DNA from: Eubacteriales bacterium
Lineage (GTDB): Bacteria > Bacillota > Clostridia > Oscillospirales > Butyricicoccaceae
Length of the DNA: 47,123 nucleotides
Assembly (NCBI GenBank): GCA_030524285.1
Contig: JAUNGQ010000012.1
Coordinates: 1-47,123, forward strand
Direction of reading: 5' to 3'
Below, one piece after another: positions 7,126 through 13,976 of this stretch. Position numbers and translations under genes: made by a program. A model generated the notes under the pieces. It was given only the letters and a program-made list of their open reading frames with translations. It searched no databases and was not told the origin of the DNA. Position 1 is the first letter of the stretch. The number at the start of each line of letters is the position of its first letter.

Positions 7126-8070
7126 TTAATGGTTACCCAAAATCATCTGTACCGCACCGTAAATACCGGCGTCATTGCCAAGCTCAGCCAGTACAAATTT
7201 TGTCTCTGTTGTTGAAGGGAAAGCATATTCCTCAAAATGCCTGCGGATACCATCCGTCAAAATCTGTCCGGCACGCGCTACGCCGCCGCCAATGACAACA
7301 ACTTCCGGATCGCACACACAGCACACAATAGACAGGGCCTTTCCAAGCATCCGTGTCATGGTATCGACAATCTGTAACGCTGCAGCATCACCGGCTTTTG
7401 CACAGTCAATGACATCCTTGCAGGTCAGAGGCGTATACTGTCGCATAGCAGAGGAAACCGTTTCATCTGCCAGCAGCCGCTTGGCACGGTTTACCACACC
7501 GGTTGCAGAGGAATACCGCTCCAAGCAGCCAGATTTGCCACAACCACAGATATCGTCATCCGGTTCGGCAACCTTCATATGTCCGATTTCACCGCCTGCA
7601 CCATGCACACCGGCAACCAGCTTGCCATCGACAATAATACCGCCGCCAACACCGGTTCCCAATGTAACCAAAACAAGGTTTTTGCAGCCCTTGCCGCCGC
7701 CATTGCTCATTTCTCCGAGGGCGGCTGCATTGGCATCATTGACAACGCGGACTGGCAGCTTACATAAATCGGATAACTGCCGGGCAACTTCACCGCCCCA
7801 TTGGTCAAGATTGACACAGGGCATGACATAGCTGCCACGCAGCACGGCGCCGGGGACGCCAATACCGATACCTGCAACGTCTTCTACGGGGATGCTTTTT
7901 TCCTCCAGCTTGCCCAGAAGTGTCTGTGCAATATCCGGCAGGAGGTTCTCACTGTGATTTTTTGTTCTGGTCGGAATTTCCCATTTTTCTACCAGAGCGC
8001 CATCAGACAGGAACAGGCCAAGTTTTACGCTTGTACCACCCAAATCCACACCAAATGCATACGATTTCAT
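7126..8070 (-). CDS. glk: ROK-family glucokinase
   Basis: Phosphorylates glucose to glucose-6-phosphate with ATP. 314 aa, full family length. N-terminal phosphate-binding motif FGVDLGGTSVKLGLF (residues 5-19), catalytic VNDANAAALGE, GTGVGGGIIVDGKL, the substrate-site GEIGHMKV, and the ROK zinc motif CGCGKSGCLERYSS. The start at 8070 has GAGGT upstream. It reads away from the sugar-binding protein gene and has its own promoter. Neighbouring sugar genes suit a role in trapping glucose released from glycosides or disaccharides. Other ROK kinases (for example N-acetylmannosamine kinase) share these motifs, but length and overall similarity favour glucokinase. Confidence 0.9.
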   Translation of the reverse strand: MKSYAFGVDLGGTSVKLGLFLSDGALVEKWEIPTRTKNHSENLLPDIAQTLLGKLEEKSIPVEDVAGIGIGVPGAVLRGSYVMPCVNLDQWGGEVARQLSDLCKLPVRVVNDANAAALGEMSNGGGKGCKNLVLVTLGTGVGGGIIVDGKLVAGVHGAGGEIGHMKVAEPDDDICGCGKSGCLERYSSATGVVNRAKRLLADETVSSAMRQYTPLTCKDVIDCAKAGDAAALQIVDTMTRMLGKALSIVCCVCDPEVVVIGGGVARAGQILTDGIRRHFEEYAFPSTTETKFVLAELGNDAGIYGAVQMILGNH

Positions 8071-8137
8071 AGATCAACCTCTTTTCAAAAGTGATACTTC
8101 ATTTTTACCCTGTGGCAGGGAAATCATTCTTATGTTT

Positions 8138-8167
8138 AGTATAGCGCAAAGGCCGGAAGTGCGTCAA
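8138..8167 (-). promoter_or_regulatory. Sigma-A promoter of the glucokinase gene
   Basis: On the minus strand: -35 TTGACG (8162-8167) and -10 TATACT (8138-8143), 18-bp spacer, about 65 nt ahead of the start codon. Confidence 0.7.
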
Positions 8168-8212
8168 TATACCCCTGCGCGTGTTTTCACAAAATCAAGA
8201 ACACATACAAAA

Positions 8213-8250
8213 TTTGCGAGCGCAAAATAAATGAATTTTTTCGCAAAAAT
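8213..8250. promoter_or_regulatory. Candidate operators: CGCAAA palindromes between glucokinase and sugar-binding protein genes
   Basis: TTTGCGAGCGCAAA (8213-8226) is a perfect palindrome with a 2-nt centre. TTTTTTCGCAAAAAT (8236-8250) carries the same CGCAAA half-site. TTTTGCGAAAA, the reverse complement of TTTTCGCAAAA, recurs at 10839-10849 ahead of the dehydrogenase gene. They may bind the AraC regulator of this locus or another sugar regulator. The flanking AT-rich DNA (8168-8338) has no gene. Confidence 0.35.
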
Positions 8251-8338
8251 AATGAATAAATTTGCAATTTTACGTCAATTAATATAATAAAAGCGCCTTA
8301 AAAAGCAAGAATGATAAATTTTGTAACAAAACAGCCTA

Positions 8339-8367
8339 TTTCCATACTGGCCCGAATCGACTATAAT
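8339..8367 (+). promoter_or_regulatory. Sigma-A promoter of the sugar-binding protein gene
   Basis: -35 TTTCCA (8339-8344) and -10 TATAAT (8362-8367), 17-bp spacer. The implied 5' leader is about 145 nt. Confidence 0.6.
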
Positions 8368-8519
8368 TTGTTCAACAGCAGAACAGTATGAAAAACAAAA
8401 CATGCTGTTTTGGAAAGACAGAAAGGCAGTTTAGTCATGCCGCGGCGAACCGTCTTTTTGCTTTTGTTAATTGTAAAAAATTAATCTGTACACACAACAG
8501 AAAGAGAGGAACTTTTAGG

Positions 8520-9554
8520 ATGAAACTGAAAAAAACAATGGCTATGTTGATGGCTGGCGTAATGTGCGCAGGTGCACTGGCCGGCTGTGGAAGCTCTTCC
8601 GGCGGTAATGGCTCTGCCGCTTCTGATAACGGCAAGCTGAAGGATTTGACCTTTGTTATCGCAGCTCGTGACGAATTTATGTCTTCTATCGAGGCTGCTA
8701 TGAAGGTAGAAGCTGAACCGCTCGGCTATAACATTGTTACACAGGATGCGCAGAACGACTCTGCTAAGCAGATTCAGTACATTGAGACTGCAGTAAACGG
8801 TGGCGCTGAGGCAGTTATCTGTCTGCCGGTTGACGCTGACGGCACGCAGTCCCTGATCGATGCTGCCGGCGAGGCAAAGCTGATCTTTGTAAACCGTCCT
8901 CCTACGAATATGGGAGAGCTTGCTGCTGAGAACGTTGGTTATGTAGGTTCTGATGAAGATACCTCCGGCTATTTCCAGGGCGAGTATTTGGCACAGTATT
9001 TCAAGGACCAGGGTAAGACCGAGATCAAGTACTTTATGATTCAGGGTACACTGGGTCAGGTTTCCACTACCAAGCGTTCTGCTGGCGTTCTGAAGGCACT
9101 GGAGGACAACGGTATCACGGCTACCGAAGCTTCTGCACCGGTAGTTGCTGACTATGACCGTCCGACAGCACAGGAAATGATTCAGCCGCTGCTGACTTCC
9201 GGTAAGGAATTCGACTGCATCATCGCAAACAACGATGCAATGGCACTGGGTGCAATTGAAGCTTGTAAGGATGCCGGTGTAGATATCGACTTCCCGATTG
9301 TTGGCATCGACTGCACAGCAGATGGTGCGCAGGCTATCACCGAAGGTACGCTGGCAATGACCGTATTCCAGAACCCGGTAGGTCAGGGCAAGGGCTCTGT
9401 TATCGCAGCTATGAATATGATCGCTGGTGATCCGATCAGCACTGGCATGGAAGACCTCGGCGCAATGGATGATTCCGGTGAAGATTACAGCGACCACGTA
9501 TTCTGGGTACCGTTTGAGCCTGTAACCACAGACAACGTAGCAGATTACATGTAA
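8520..9554 (+). CDS. Sugar ABC transporter substrate-binding lipoprotein (type 1 periplasmic-binding fold)
   Basis: Membrane-anchored sugar receptor of the ribose/galactose-binding (Peripla_BP_4) family, 344 aa. The start at 8520 follows AGAAAGAGGA. The signal peptide ends in a lipobox LAGC (cysteine at residue 23), then a Ser/Gly-rich linker. The mature part has the two-lobe pattern: LTFVIAARDEFMSS at the start, GAEAVICLPVDADG, NNDAMALGAIEA and VGIDCTADGAQAI in the second lobe. No permease or ATPase gene lies in the window, so it is an orphan that must use a transporter encoded elsewhere or act as a sensor. Codon choice is strongly biased (CTG, AAG, GTT), implying high expression. Sugar specificity is unknown. 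Confidence 0.88.
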   Translation: MKLKKTMAMLMAGVMCAGALAGCGSSSGGNGSAASDNGKLKDLTFVIAARDEFMSSIEAAMKVEAEPLGYNIVTQDAQNDSAKQIQYIETAVNGGAEAVICLPVDADGTQSLIDAAGEAKLIFVNRPPTNMGELAAENVGYVGSDEDTSGYFQGEYLAQYFKDQGKTEIKYFMIQGTLGQVSTTKRSAGVLKALEDNGITATEASAPVVADYDRPTAQEMIQPLLTSGKEFDCIIANNDAMALGAIEACKDAGVDIDFPIVGIDCTADGAQAITEGTLAMTVFQNPVGQGKGSVIAAMNMIAGDPISTGMEDLGAMDDSGEDYSDHVFWVPFEPVTTDNVADYM

Positions 9555-9682
9555 TTTTACATGGTCTAATATTGGATAATCAGTTTATCATGATCTCTTT
9601 TTATAGTTGACTTTTCTCTTCAATTTTTTTGATATTAACAGCCGTTCGCTTGGGATTTTAGAATAGCTGTTGTATGCGGCAG

Positions 9683-9728
9683 GAACAGCCGTTGTCAGCC
9701 CCCACTGGCAGCGGCTGTTCTATTTTTT
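9683..9728 (+). terminator. Terminator of the sugar-binding protein gene
   Basis: GAACAGCCG and CGGCTGTTC pair across a 20-nt loop, followed by TATTTTTTAT. It lies 128 nt past the stop codon, between convergent genes. Confidence 0.8.
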
Positions 9729-9782
9729 ATGCATAAAATATAAAAGTAAGCCTCTCTTGAAGAGACAGGGATATGTATCCGA

Positions 9783-10661
9783 TTAGAACTTTTCGATGTC
9801 ATAGCCTGTAATGATATTGCCGCTCTGGTGCTGGCTGCGGAAGGTTTTGGGTGTGCATCCGACTTTGCGGGTAAAAACATTGATGAAGCTGCTGGCAGAG
9901 CCATAACCAACTTCGTAGGCAATTTCTGCAACCGATTTGCGCGAATGCGTCAGCATCCGTTCCGCCTTCTCCAGACGGGTGTTGATAATATATTCCGATG
10001 GAGAATAGCCGGTTTGCTTTTTAAATAAATGCGATAAATAGTACGGGCTGAAGTTGGTCAGCTGAGACAGGCTTTCCAATGTGATTGGTTCACCGACATT
10101 CGCCAGAATGTACTGGATTGCCTGACTGATTGGGGAGTCCTCCTCAATCGGTGGGACAGCGGACAGTGAAAGTCTATATAAAAGCTGCGTAATCCATGTA
10201 TGCACCTGAAATGGGGGCTGAATCGTGCCTTTTTCATGAATCAAAGCGGTATCATATAACTCCTTGCCGATCTCCATATTGTTTTCCTGCCGGAAAATCG
10301 GGCCGCCGTTCAGATCAATCAGATAGTCCGTCAGTTCATGGGAATTTGCACCGTCGAAGTGAATATAGACAAATTCAAGATCATCATGTGCGCGGTAGTA
10401 ATGCGGATTTTTGCAGTTGAGCAGCAGGATATCGCCCTTGTGGATGGTAAAAGACTTCTCACTGTAGTGGACATCCATTTCACCGTTGCGGACAAACAGC
10501 AGCAGAGATTCGGGATAGCTCTGGCGATCCATGTAATATTGGCTTGTACAGAAATAGTGACCGCACCACGTCATGTAGATCAGATTATCTCGTGCAAATT
10601 CCGATGGCTGAAAAGTAGAGCAATGGGACTGCGGAAGGATACCGGGATCAACGCTTTTCAT
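9783..10661 (-). CDS. AraC-family transcriptional regulator with cupin sensor domain
   Basis: 292 aa. Residues about 25-150 form an AraC-type cupin ligand domain (FVRNGEMDVHYSEKSFTIHKGDILLL, HFDGANSHELTDY). Residues about 190-282 carry two helix-turn-helix motifs (TLESLSQLTNFSPYYLSHLF and SVAEIAYEVGYGSASSFINVF) followed by GCTPKTFR. It is divergent from the dehydrogenase-isomerase-symporter genes and convergent with the sugar-binding protein gene, so it is the natural regulator of this locus, probably activating on binding a sugar. The target is inferred from position only. CGCAAA-type motifs near the two flanking promoters are candidate binding sites. Confidence 0.88.
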   Translation of the reverse strand: MKSVDPGILPQSHCSTFQPSEFARDNLIYMTWCGHYFCTSQYYMDRQSYPESLLLFVRNGEMDVHYSEKSFTIHKGDILLLNCKNPHYYRAHDDLEFVYIHFDGANSHELTDYLIDLNGGPIFRQENNMEIGKELYDTALIHEKGTIQPPFQVHTWITQLLYRLSLSAVPPIEEDSPISQAIQYILANVGEPITLESLSQLTNFSPYYLSHLFKKQTGYSPSEYIINTRLEKAERMLTHSRKSVAEIAYEVGYGSASSFINVFTRKVGCTPKTFRSQHQSGNIITGYDIEKF

Positions 10662-10729
10662 AATTGGATACCTCGATTTCTTTTTTTCTTATAAAGCAAT
10701 TTTGATGAATTTCAAAGCAATCATGCGTA

Positions 10730-10758
10730 TTTACGATTTTATATTTATAGACTATACT
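10730..10758 (+). promoter_or_regulatory. Sigma-A promoter of the dehydrogenase-isomerase operon
   Basis: -35 TTTACG (10730-10735) and -10 TATACT (10753-10758), 17-bp spacer. It implies a 5' leader of about 230 nt. The leader holds TTTTGCGAAAA at 10839-10849, a possible operator downstream of the start point. The weak -35 suits an activator-dependent promoter. Confidence 0.6.
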
Positions 10759-10994
10759 ATATCCAGAAAGAACACAAGGAACAAAAATACCAAATAAAAA
10801 CTGAAATAATTGGTGAATATGCTTATAATTTAGCGGGATTTTGCGAAAAGGTCTGAAAAAAGCAAAATTGAGAATCTTTTTAATTTGGTAAAAGCGTCTG
10901 CAACAGGACGATTTTATAAAGTAATGTATGAGATACAGGAAAACAAAACAACAAACAACAATTACGTGTAAAAAAAGGAAAGGACGTAACAATT

Positions 10995-12176
10995 ATGTAC
11001 ATTGGCGAAAAGAATTTTGACAGAGAACCATTCCGTTGGGGTATCGTAGGCGGCGGCTCTACCAGTGGCGTAGGCTACAAGCATCGTCTGGGCGCAATGC
11101 GCGACAACACCTCCTTCGTACTGAAGGCTGCTGCATTTGACGTTGATTTCGAGCGCGGCAAGCAGTTCGGCCTGAATCTGTGCATGGACGAGGATCGTCT
11201 GTACCCGGATTACAAGACCATGTTTGAAGAAGAGGCTAAGCGCGAGGACGGTATCGAGGCTGTTGACGTAGCTACCCCGAACTTCCTGCATTACGAAGTA
11301 ACCAAGGCTGCTCTGGAAGCTGGCCTGCATGTTATCTGCGAGAAGCCGCTGTTCTTTGAAGTAGAGCAGGGCGAAGAAATCAAGAAGCTGGCTGAGGAAA
11401 AGGGCAAGATCGTTTGCGTAACCTACGGCTTCTCCGGTTTTGAACTGCTGCAGCAGATGCGCGCTATGATCAAGAATGGCGATATCGGCAAGGTTAACAT
11501 GATCGATCTGCGTTACGCACACGGTTTTGGCTGTGATGCAGAGGCTGACGTAAAGGCTGAAGGCCAGAAGTGGCGTGTTGATCCGGCTAAGGTTGGCCGT
11601 TCCTTCGTACTGGGCGATCTGTCTACCCATACATACTACATGTCTGAGCTGATCTGCCCGGATGAGAAGCTGAAGCAGGTTCTGTGTGACCGTCAGGCAT
11701 TCGTAGGCTCCCGTTATCCGCTGGAAGACAACGCTTACGTTCTGATGCGTTACGAGAGCGGCGCTGTAGGCCGTATGTGGGCTTCCGCAGTTAACGCTGG
11801 CGATCATTCTTCTCAGCATATCCGCATCGTTGGCTCCAAGGCTTCCCTGGAGTGGAACGACATGCATCCGGACGAGCTGCACTATCAGGTACAGGGCCAG
11901 CCGGAACAGATTCTGTATCGTTCTATGGATTACCTTGCACCGGAAGCACTGGAAGACGAGCGTCTGGGCGCACTGCATTACACTGGTCTGATCGATTCCT
12001 GGTCCAACCTGTACAAGCGCTTCGCAATTGCTATGGACGCGAAGGATCGCGGTGACGAAGAGACTCTGAAGAACCTGGTATATCCGGATCTGGAGCACGG
12101 CATCGAAGGCATCAAGTGGATCAACGCTTGTGCTGAGTCCGCTGACAAGGGCGCTGTTTGGGTAGACGTAAAGTAA
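10995..12176 (+). CDS. Gfo/Idh/MocA-family NAD(P)-dependent sugar dehydrogenase
   Basis: Cytoplasmic oxidoreductase, 393 aa, that oxidises a hydroxyl of a sugar, glycoside or inositol using NAD(P). Residues 13-35 are the Rossmann start (WGIVGGGSTSG). VDVATPNFLHYEV and the signature EKP (116-118) follow. The C-terminal domain has the catalytic D-x3-H pair in GDLSTHTYYMSE (Asp208, His212). The gene is followed by a TIM-barrel isomerase and then a sodium symporter, the arrangement known for inositol, keto-glycoside and C-glycoside metabolism (compare E. coli ycjS/ycjR and DgpA-type systems). The exact substrate cannot be told. Codon use is extremely biased (AAG for nearly all Lys, CTG for Leu), implying high expression. 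Start fixed by AAGGAAAGGA upstream of ATG. Confidence 0.9.
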   Translation: MYIGEKNFDREPFRWGIVGGGSTSGVGYKHRLGAMRDNTSFVLKAAAFDVDFERGKQFGLNLCMDEDRLYPDYKTMFEEEAKREDGIEAVDVATPNFLHYEVTKAALEAGLHVICEKPLFFEVEQGEEIKKLAEEKGKIVCVTYGFSGFELLQQMRAMIKNGDIGKVNMIDLRYAHGFGCDAEADVKAEGQKWRVDPAKVGRSFVLGDLSTHTYYMSELICPDEKLKQVLCDRQAFVGSRYPLEDNAYVLMRYESGAVGRMWASAVNAGDHSSQHIRIVGSKASLEWNDMHPDELHYQVQGQPEQILYRSMDYLAPEALEDERLGALHYTGLIDSWSNLYKRFAIAMDAKDRGDEETLKNLVYPDLEHGIEGIKWINACAESADKGAVWVDVK

Positions 12177-12212
12177 TTTATCTGCTTACATCTTAAAATA
12201 ATTCTCATACAA

Positions 12213-12345
12213 CAAAGCGTTTGCGGCGTCGTGGATACTTGCCGCAAACCTCCGTGCGGAGCACGGTTCGCTGCGCGAAGTGCTTTGCATAACCGCTACG
12301 GCGGAAAAACTTGTTTGCCGGAGTGTCAAATGCGCTCCGGCAAAC
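12213..12345 (+). ncRNA. Structured intercistronic RNA: multi-branched stem plus two hairpins
   Basis: Between the dehydrogenase stop and the isomerase ribosome site. CAAAGC (12213-12218) can pair with GCTTTG (12282-12287), enclosing three hairpins: GTTTGCGGC/GCCGCAAAC (12219-12227 with 12241-12249), CCGTGC/GCACGG with a GGA loop (12252-12266), and TTCGC/GCGAA (12267-12279). Then follow CCGC-TACG-GCGG (12293-12304, a UNCG-type tetraloop) and an 11-bp perfect stem GTTTGCCGGAG/CTCCGGCAAAC (12313-12345). No T-run follows any of them, so they are not terminators. Role unknown: mRNA stabiliser or processing site, ligand-sensing element, or a small palindromic mobile repeat. Confidence 0.55.
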
Positions 12346-12372
12346 CCCTAATATTTGGAGGATATTTATATT

Positions 12373-13338
12373 ATGAAACTTTCTATCTGCACCGACGTAT
12401 TCGGCAAGATTCCTTTTACTGAAATGCTCGATAAGGTTGTAGCATACGGCCTGGACGCAATTGAAATGACTGCAGGCGGCTGGGGCGGCTGCAACTTCAT
12501 TGAATGTGCTGAGGATTACATCAATGACGATGCAAAGCGCGAAGCATTCCTGGCTGAGATCGAGAAGCGCGGTCTGGCTATTTCCGCTCTGAACTGCTCC
12601 GGTAACCCGCTGATCGACACCCCGATGGGCCATGCACATTCCAAGACCATGCGTGATACCATGGTACTGGCTGGCAAGATGGGTGTTGACACTGTTGTCA
12701 CCATGTCTGGTCTGCCGGCAGGCGCACCGGGCGATAAGACCCCGAACTGGTTCGTATCTACCGTATCTTGGCCGGAGTACGACGGCTTCAACTACATGAT
12801 CGAGGGCGTAAAGTATCAGTGGGAAGTAGCTGCAGAGTGGTGGAAGGAAACCTGCCGCATTGCGAAGGAAGCAGGCGTGAAGAAGATTGCGATCGAGGAG
12901 TTCCCGGGCGCACTGGTTCACAACGTTCGCACCTTCAACAAGCTGTGTGAAGTAGTTGGCGAGGATTCCGATGTACTCGGTCTGAACCTTGACCCGTCCC
13001 ACCTGATGATTCAGGGCGCTGAGCCGATTGCAGCAGCACGCGCACTGGGCGACAAGATCTTCTATGTACATGGCAAGGACGCTCGTCCGGAGCAGTACAA
13101 TGTTGATGTTGACGGCCTGCTGGAGAATCTGCCGGTTGACTGCTCCAAGGATCGTACCTGGAACTATGTAGCAGTTGGCTGCGGTCGTGATCTGAAGTGG
13201 TGGAAGGAATTCTTCTCTGTATGCCATATGATGGGTTATGACGGTTATGTATCTCTGGAGATGGAAGACCTGACCATGAGCGTTGAGGCTGGTCTGGAGA
13301 CTTCTATTGATGCACTGAAGGCTACCATCAGCAAGTAA
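12373..13338 (+). CDS. Sugar phosphate isomerase/epimerase (TIM barrel, xylose-isomerase-like)
   Basis: Metal-dependent TIM-barrel enzyme of the AP-endonuclease-2/xylose-isomerase-like superfamily, 321 aa. Start set at ATG 12373, 11 nt after GGAGG; an in-frame TTG at 12355 lies in the ribosome site and is rejected. Likely metal ligands are Glu in IAIEEFPGALVHN (about 175-176), Asp207/His210 in LNLDPSHLM, His in YVHGKDARPE, and Glu296 in YVSLEMED. The family includes IolE, hydroxypyruvate isomerase, tagatose epimerases, YcjR-type 3-keto-sugar epimerases and partners of glycoside oxidoreductases. Co-transcription with the Gfo/Idh/MocA enzyme suggests it acts on the keto-product of that enzyme. 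Highly biased codons match the preceding gene. The N-terminus is ATG-KLSICTDVFGKIP, with no signal peptide. Confidence 0.85.
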   Translation: MKLSICTDVFGKIPFTEMLDKVVAYGLDAIEMTAGGWGGCNFIECAEDYINDDAKREAFLAEIEKRGLAISALNCSGNPLIDTPMGHAHSKTMRDTMVLAGKMGVDTVVTMSGLPAGAPGDKTPNWFVSTVSWPEYDGFNYMIEGVKYQWEVAAEWWKETCRIAKEAGVKKIAIEEFPGALVHNVRTFNKLCEVVGEDSDVLGLNLDPSHLMIQGAEPIAAARALGDKIFYVHGKDARPEQYNVDVDGLLENLPVDCSKDRTWNYVAVGCGRDLKWWKEFFSVCHMMGYDGYVSLEMEDLTMSVEAGLETSIDALKATISK

Positions 13339-13388
13339 TTTTACGTAATATTCTTTCTTTTTCTAAATTTGATTCTCATTGATCTGAG

Positions 13389-13419
13389 GCCGGAACTGGA
13401 ATTTCCAGTTCCGGCTTTT
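13389..13419 (+). terminator. Terminator of the dehydrogenase-isomerase operon
   Basis: GCCGGAACTGGAA and TTCCAGTTCCGGC form a 13-bp perfect stem with a one-base centre (practically a 3-4 nt loop), followed by TTTTC. It lies 50 nt past the stop codon. Confidence 0.88.
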
Positions 13420-13469
13420 CGTCTGTCGATAAACTCATCTGTACATACAAAAAAGAAAAAGGCTGTTCA

Positions 13470-13500
13470 AGAGACTCCCTCGCAGGGGAAGCCCAGTCTG
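13470..13500. repeat. Imperfect CTCCCTC-type palindromic repeat fragment
   Basis: GACTCCCTCGCAGGGGAAGC with flanking AGACT/AGTCT pairing resembles the CTCCCTC/GAGGGAG elements at 26909, 29704 and 35339. The surrounding AT-rich DNA to 13810 holds no gene that I can see. Confidence 0.3.
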
Positions 13501-13815
13501 TATTTTTTCGACAAGCTGCCATTATATATAATGCACAAATGCTTTCTTTTGCAACATAGATGAATGAAAGCAAATTTGACCTGTGTTAAACGGTTGAAAC
13601 AGGACTTTATCTTGCGGAGATAAAAAGAAAAGATACAAGCAATAAAATGCGTATTTTACATAAAAATATCTATAATAGTTCAAATAAAAGGAAATAATTG
13701 ATCGAAACACAAAATAAATTGATGGATTTTGTGGTTTGCGTTCTCGTGCACGCACGTACAAAATTTAACAATAATTTTACAACAAAATTGAGCAATTTTC
13801 GCGCAAGGATAGTGA

Positions 13816-13843
13816 TTGTTTATATCGCAATAGGTGCTATAAT
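13816..13843 (+). promoter_or_regulatory. Promoter of the symporter gene
   Basis: -10 TATAAT (13838-13843) with a weak -35 TTGTTT (13816-13821), 16-bp spacer. The weak -35 suits activator control. TTTTCGCGCAA just upstream (about 13797-13807) resembles the CGCAAA motif of this locus. Confidence 0.55.
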
Positions 13844-13863
13844 GTAGCCATAAGGAGGAGAGA

Positions 13864-13911
13864 GTGAGGCGGTTTGAAATCATCGTATCAAACCATAAAA
13901 TGGGAGTATGA
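13864..13911 (+). CDS. Possible 15-codon leader peptide upstream of the symporter
   Basis: GTG at 13864 lies 5 nt after an excellent ribosome site (AAGGAGGAG) and runs to TGA at 13909, reading MRRFEIIVSNHKMGV. The DNA inside it forms a hairpin (GGTTTGA with TCAAACC), and a second hairpin (ATGTTTT/AAAACAT, 13923-13942) follows. The symporter's own ribosome site is weaker and 66 nt further on. This arrangement is typical of translational coupling or attenuation; its function is inferred. Confidence 0.4.
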   Translation: MRRFEIIVSNHKMGV

Positions 13912-13976
13912 GAACAACATAGATGTTTTATCACGAAAACATGTAGAAGATATGGAAAAGGAAGTGTAAGAAACTT

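Noticed and set aside
7058-7129. 23-codon frame MKVIPEASYEQAKLLGFY... before the glucokinase end
   Set aside because: Reads like a protein tail but has no ribosome site, overlaps the glucokinase stop, and is explained by a GAAGC/GCTTC hairpin; left as chance.
8388-8519. In-frame extension of the sugar-binding protein from an ATG at 8388
   Set aside because: No ribosome site; the extension would bury the signal peptide and lipobox that begin cleanly at 8520 behind a good ribosome site.
8481-9497. Long minus-strand open frame across the sugar-binding protein gene
   Set aside because: Shadow of a highly codon-biased gene; no start signals and no family resemblance.
12231-12422. Short + strand ORF between dehydrogenase and isomerase
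   Set aside because: Runs through the palindromic RNA structure and into the isomerase gene in another frame, without a ribosome site.
10962-13227. Long minus-strand open frames across the dehydrogenase and isomerase genes
   Set aside because: Strong codon bias removes stops on the opposite strand; no ribosome sites and low-complexity protein.
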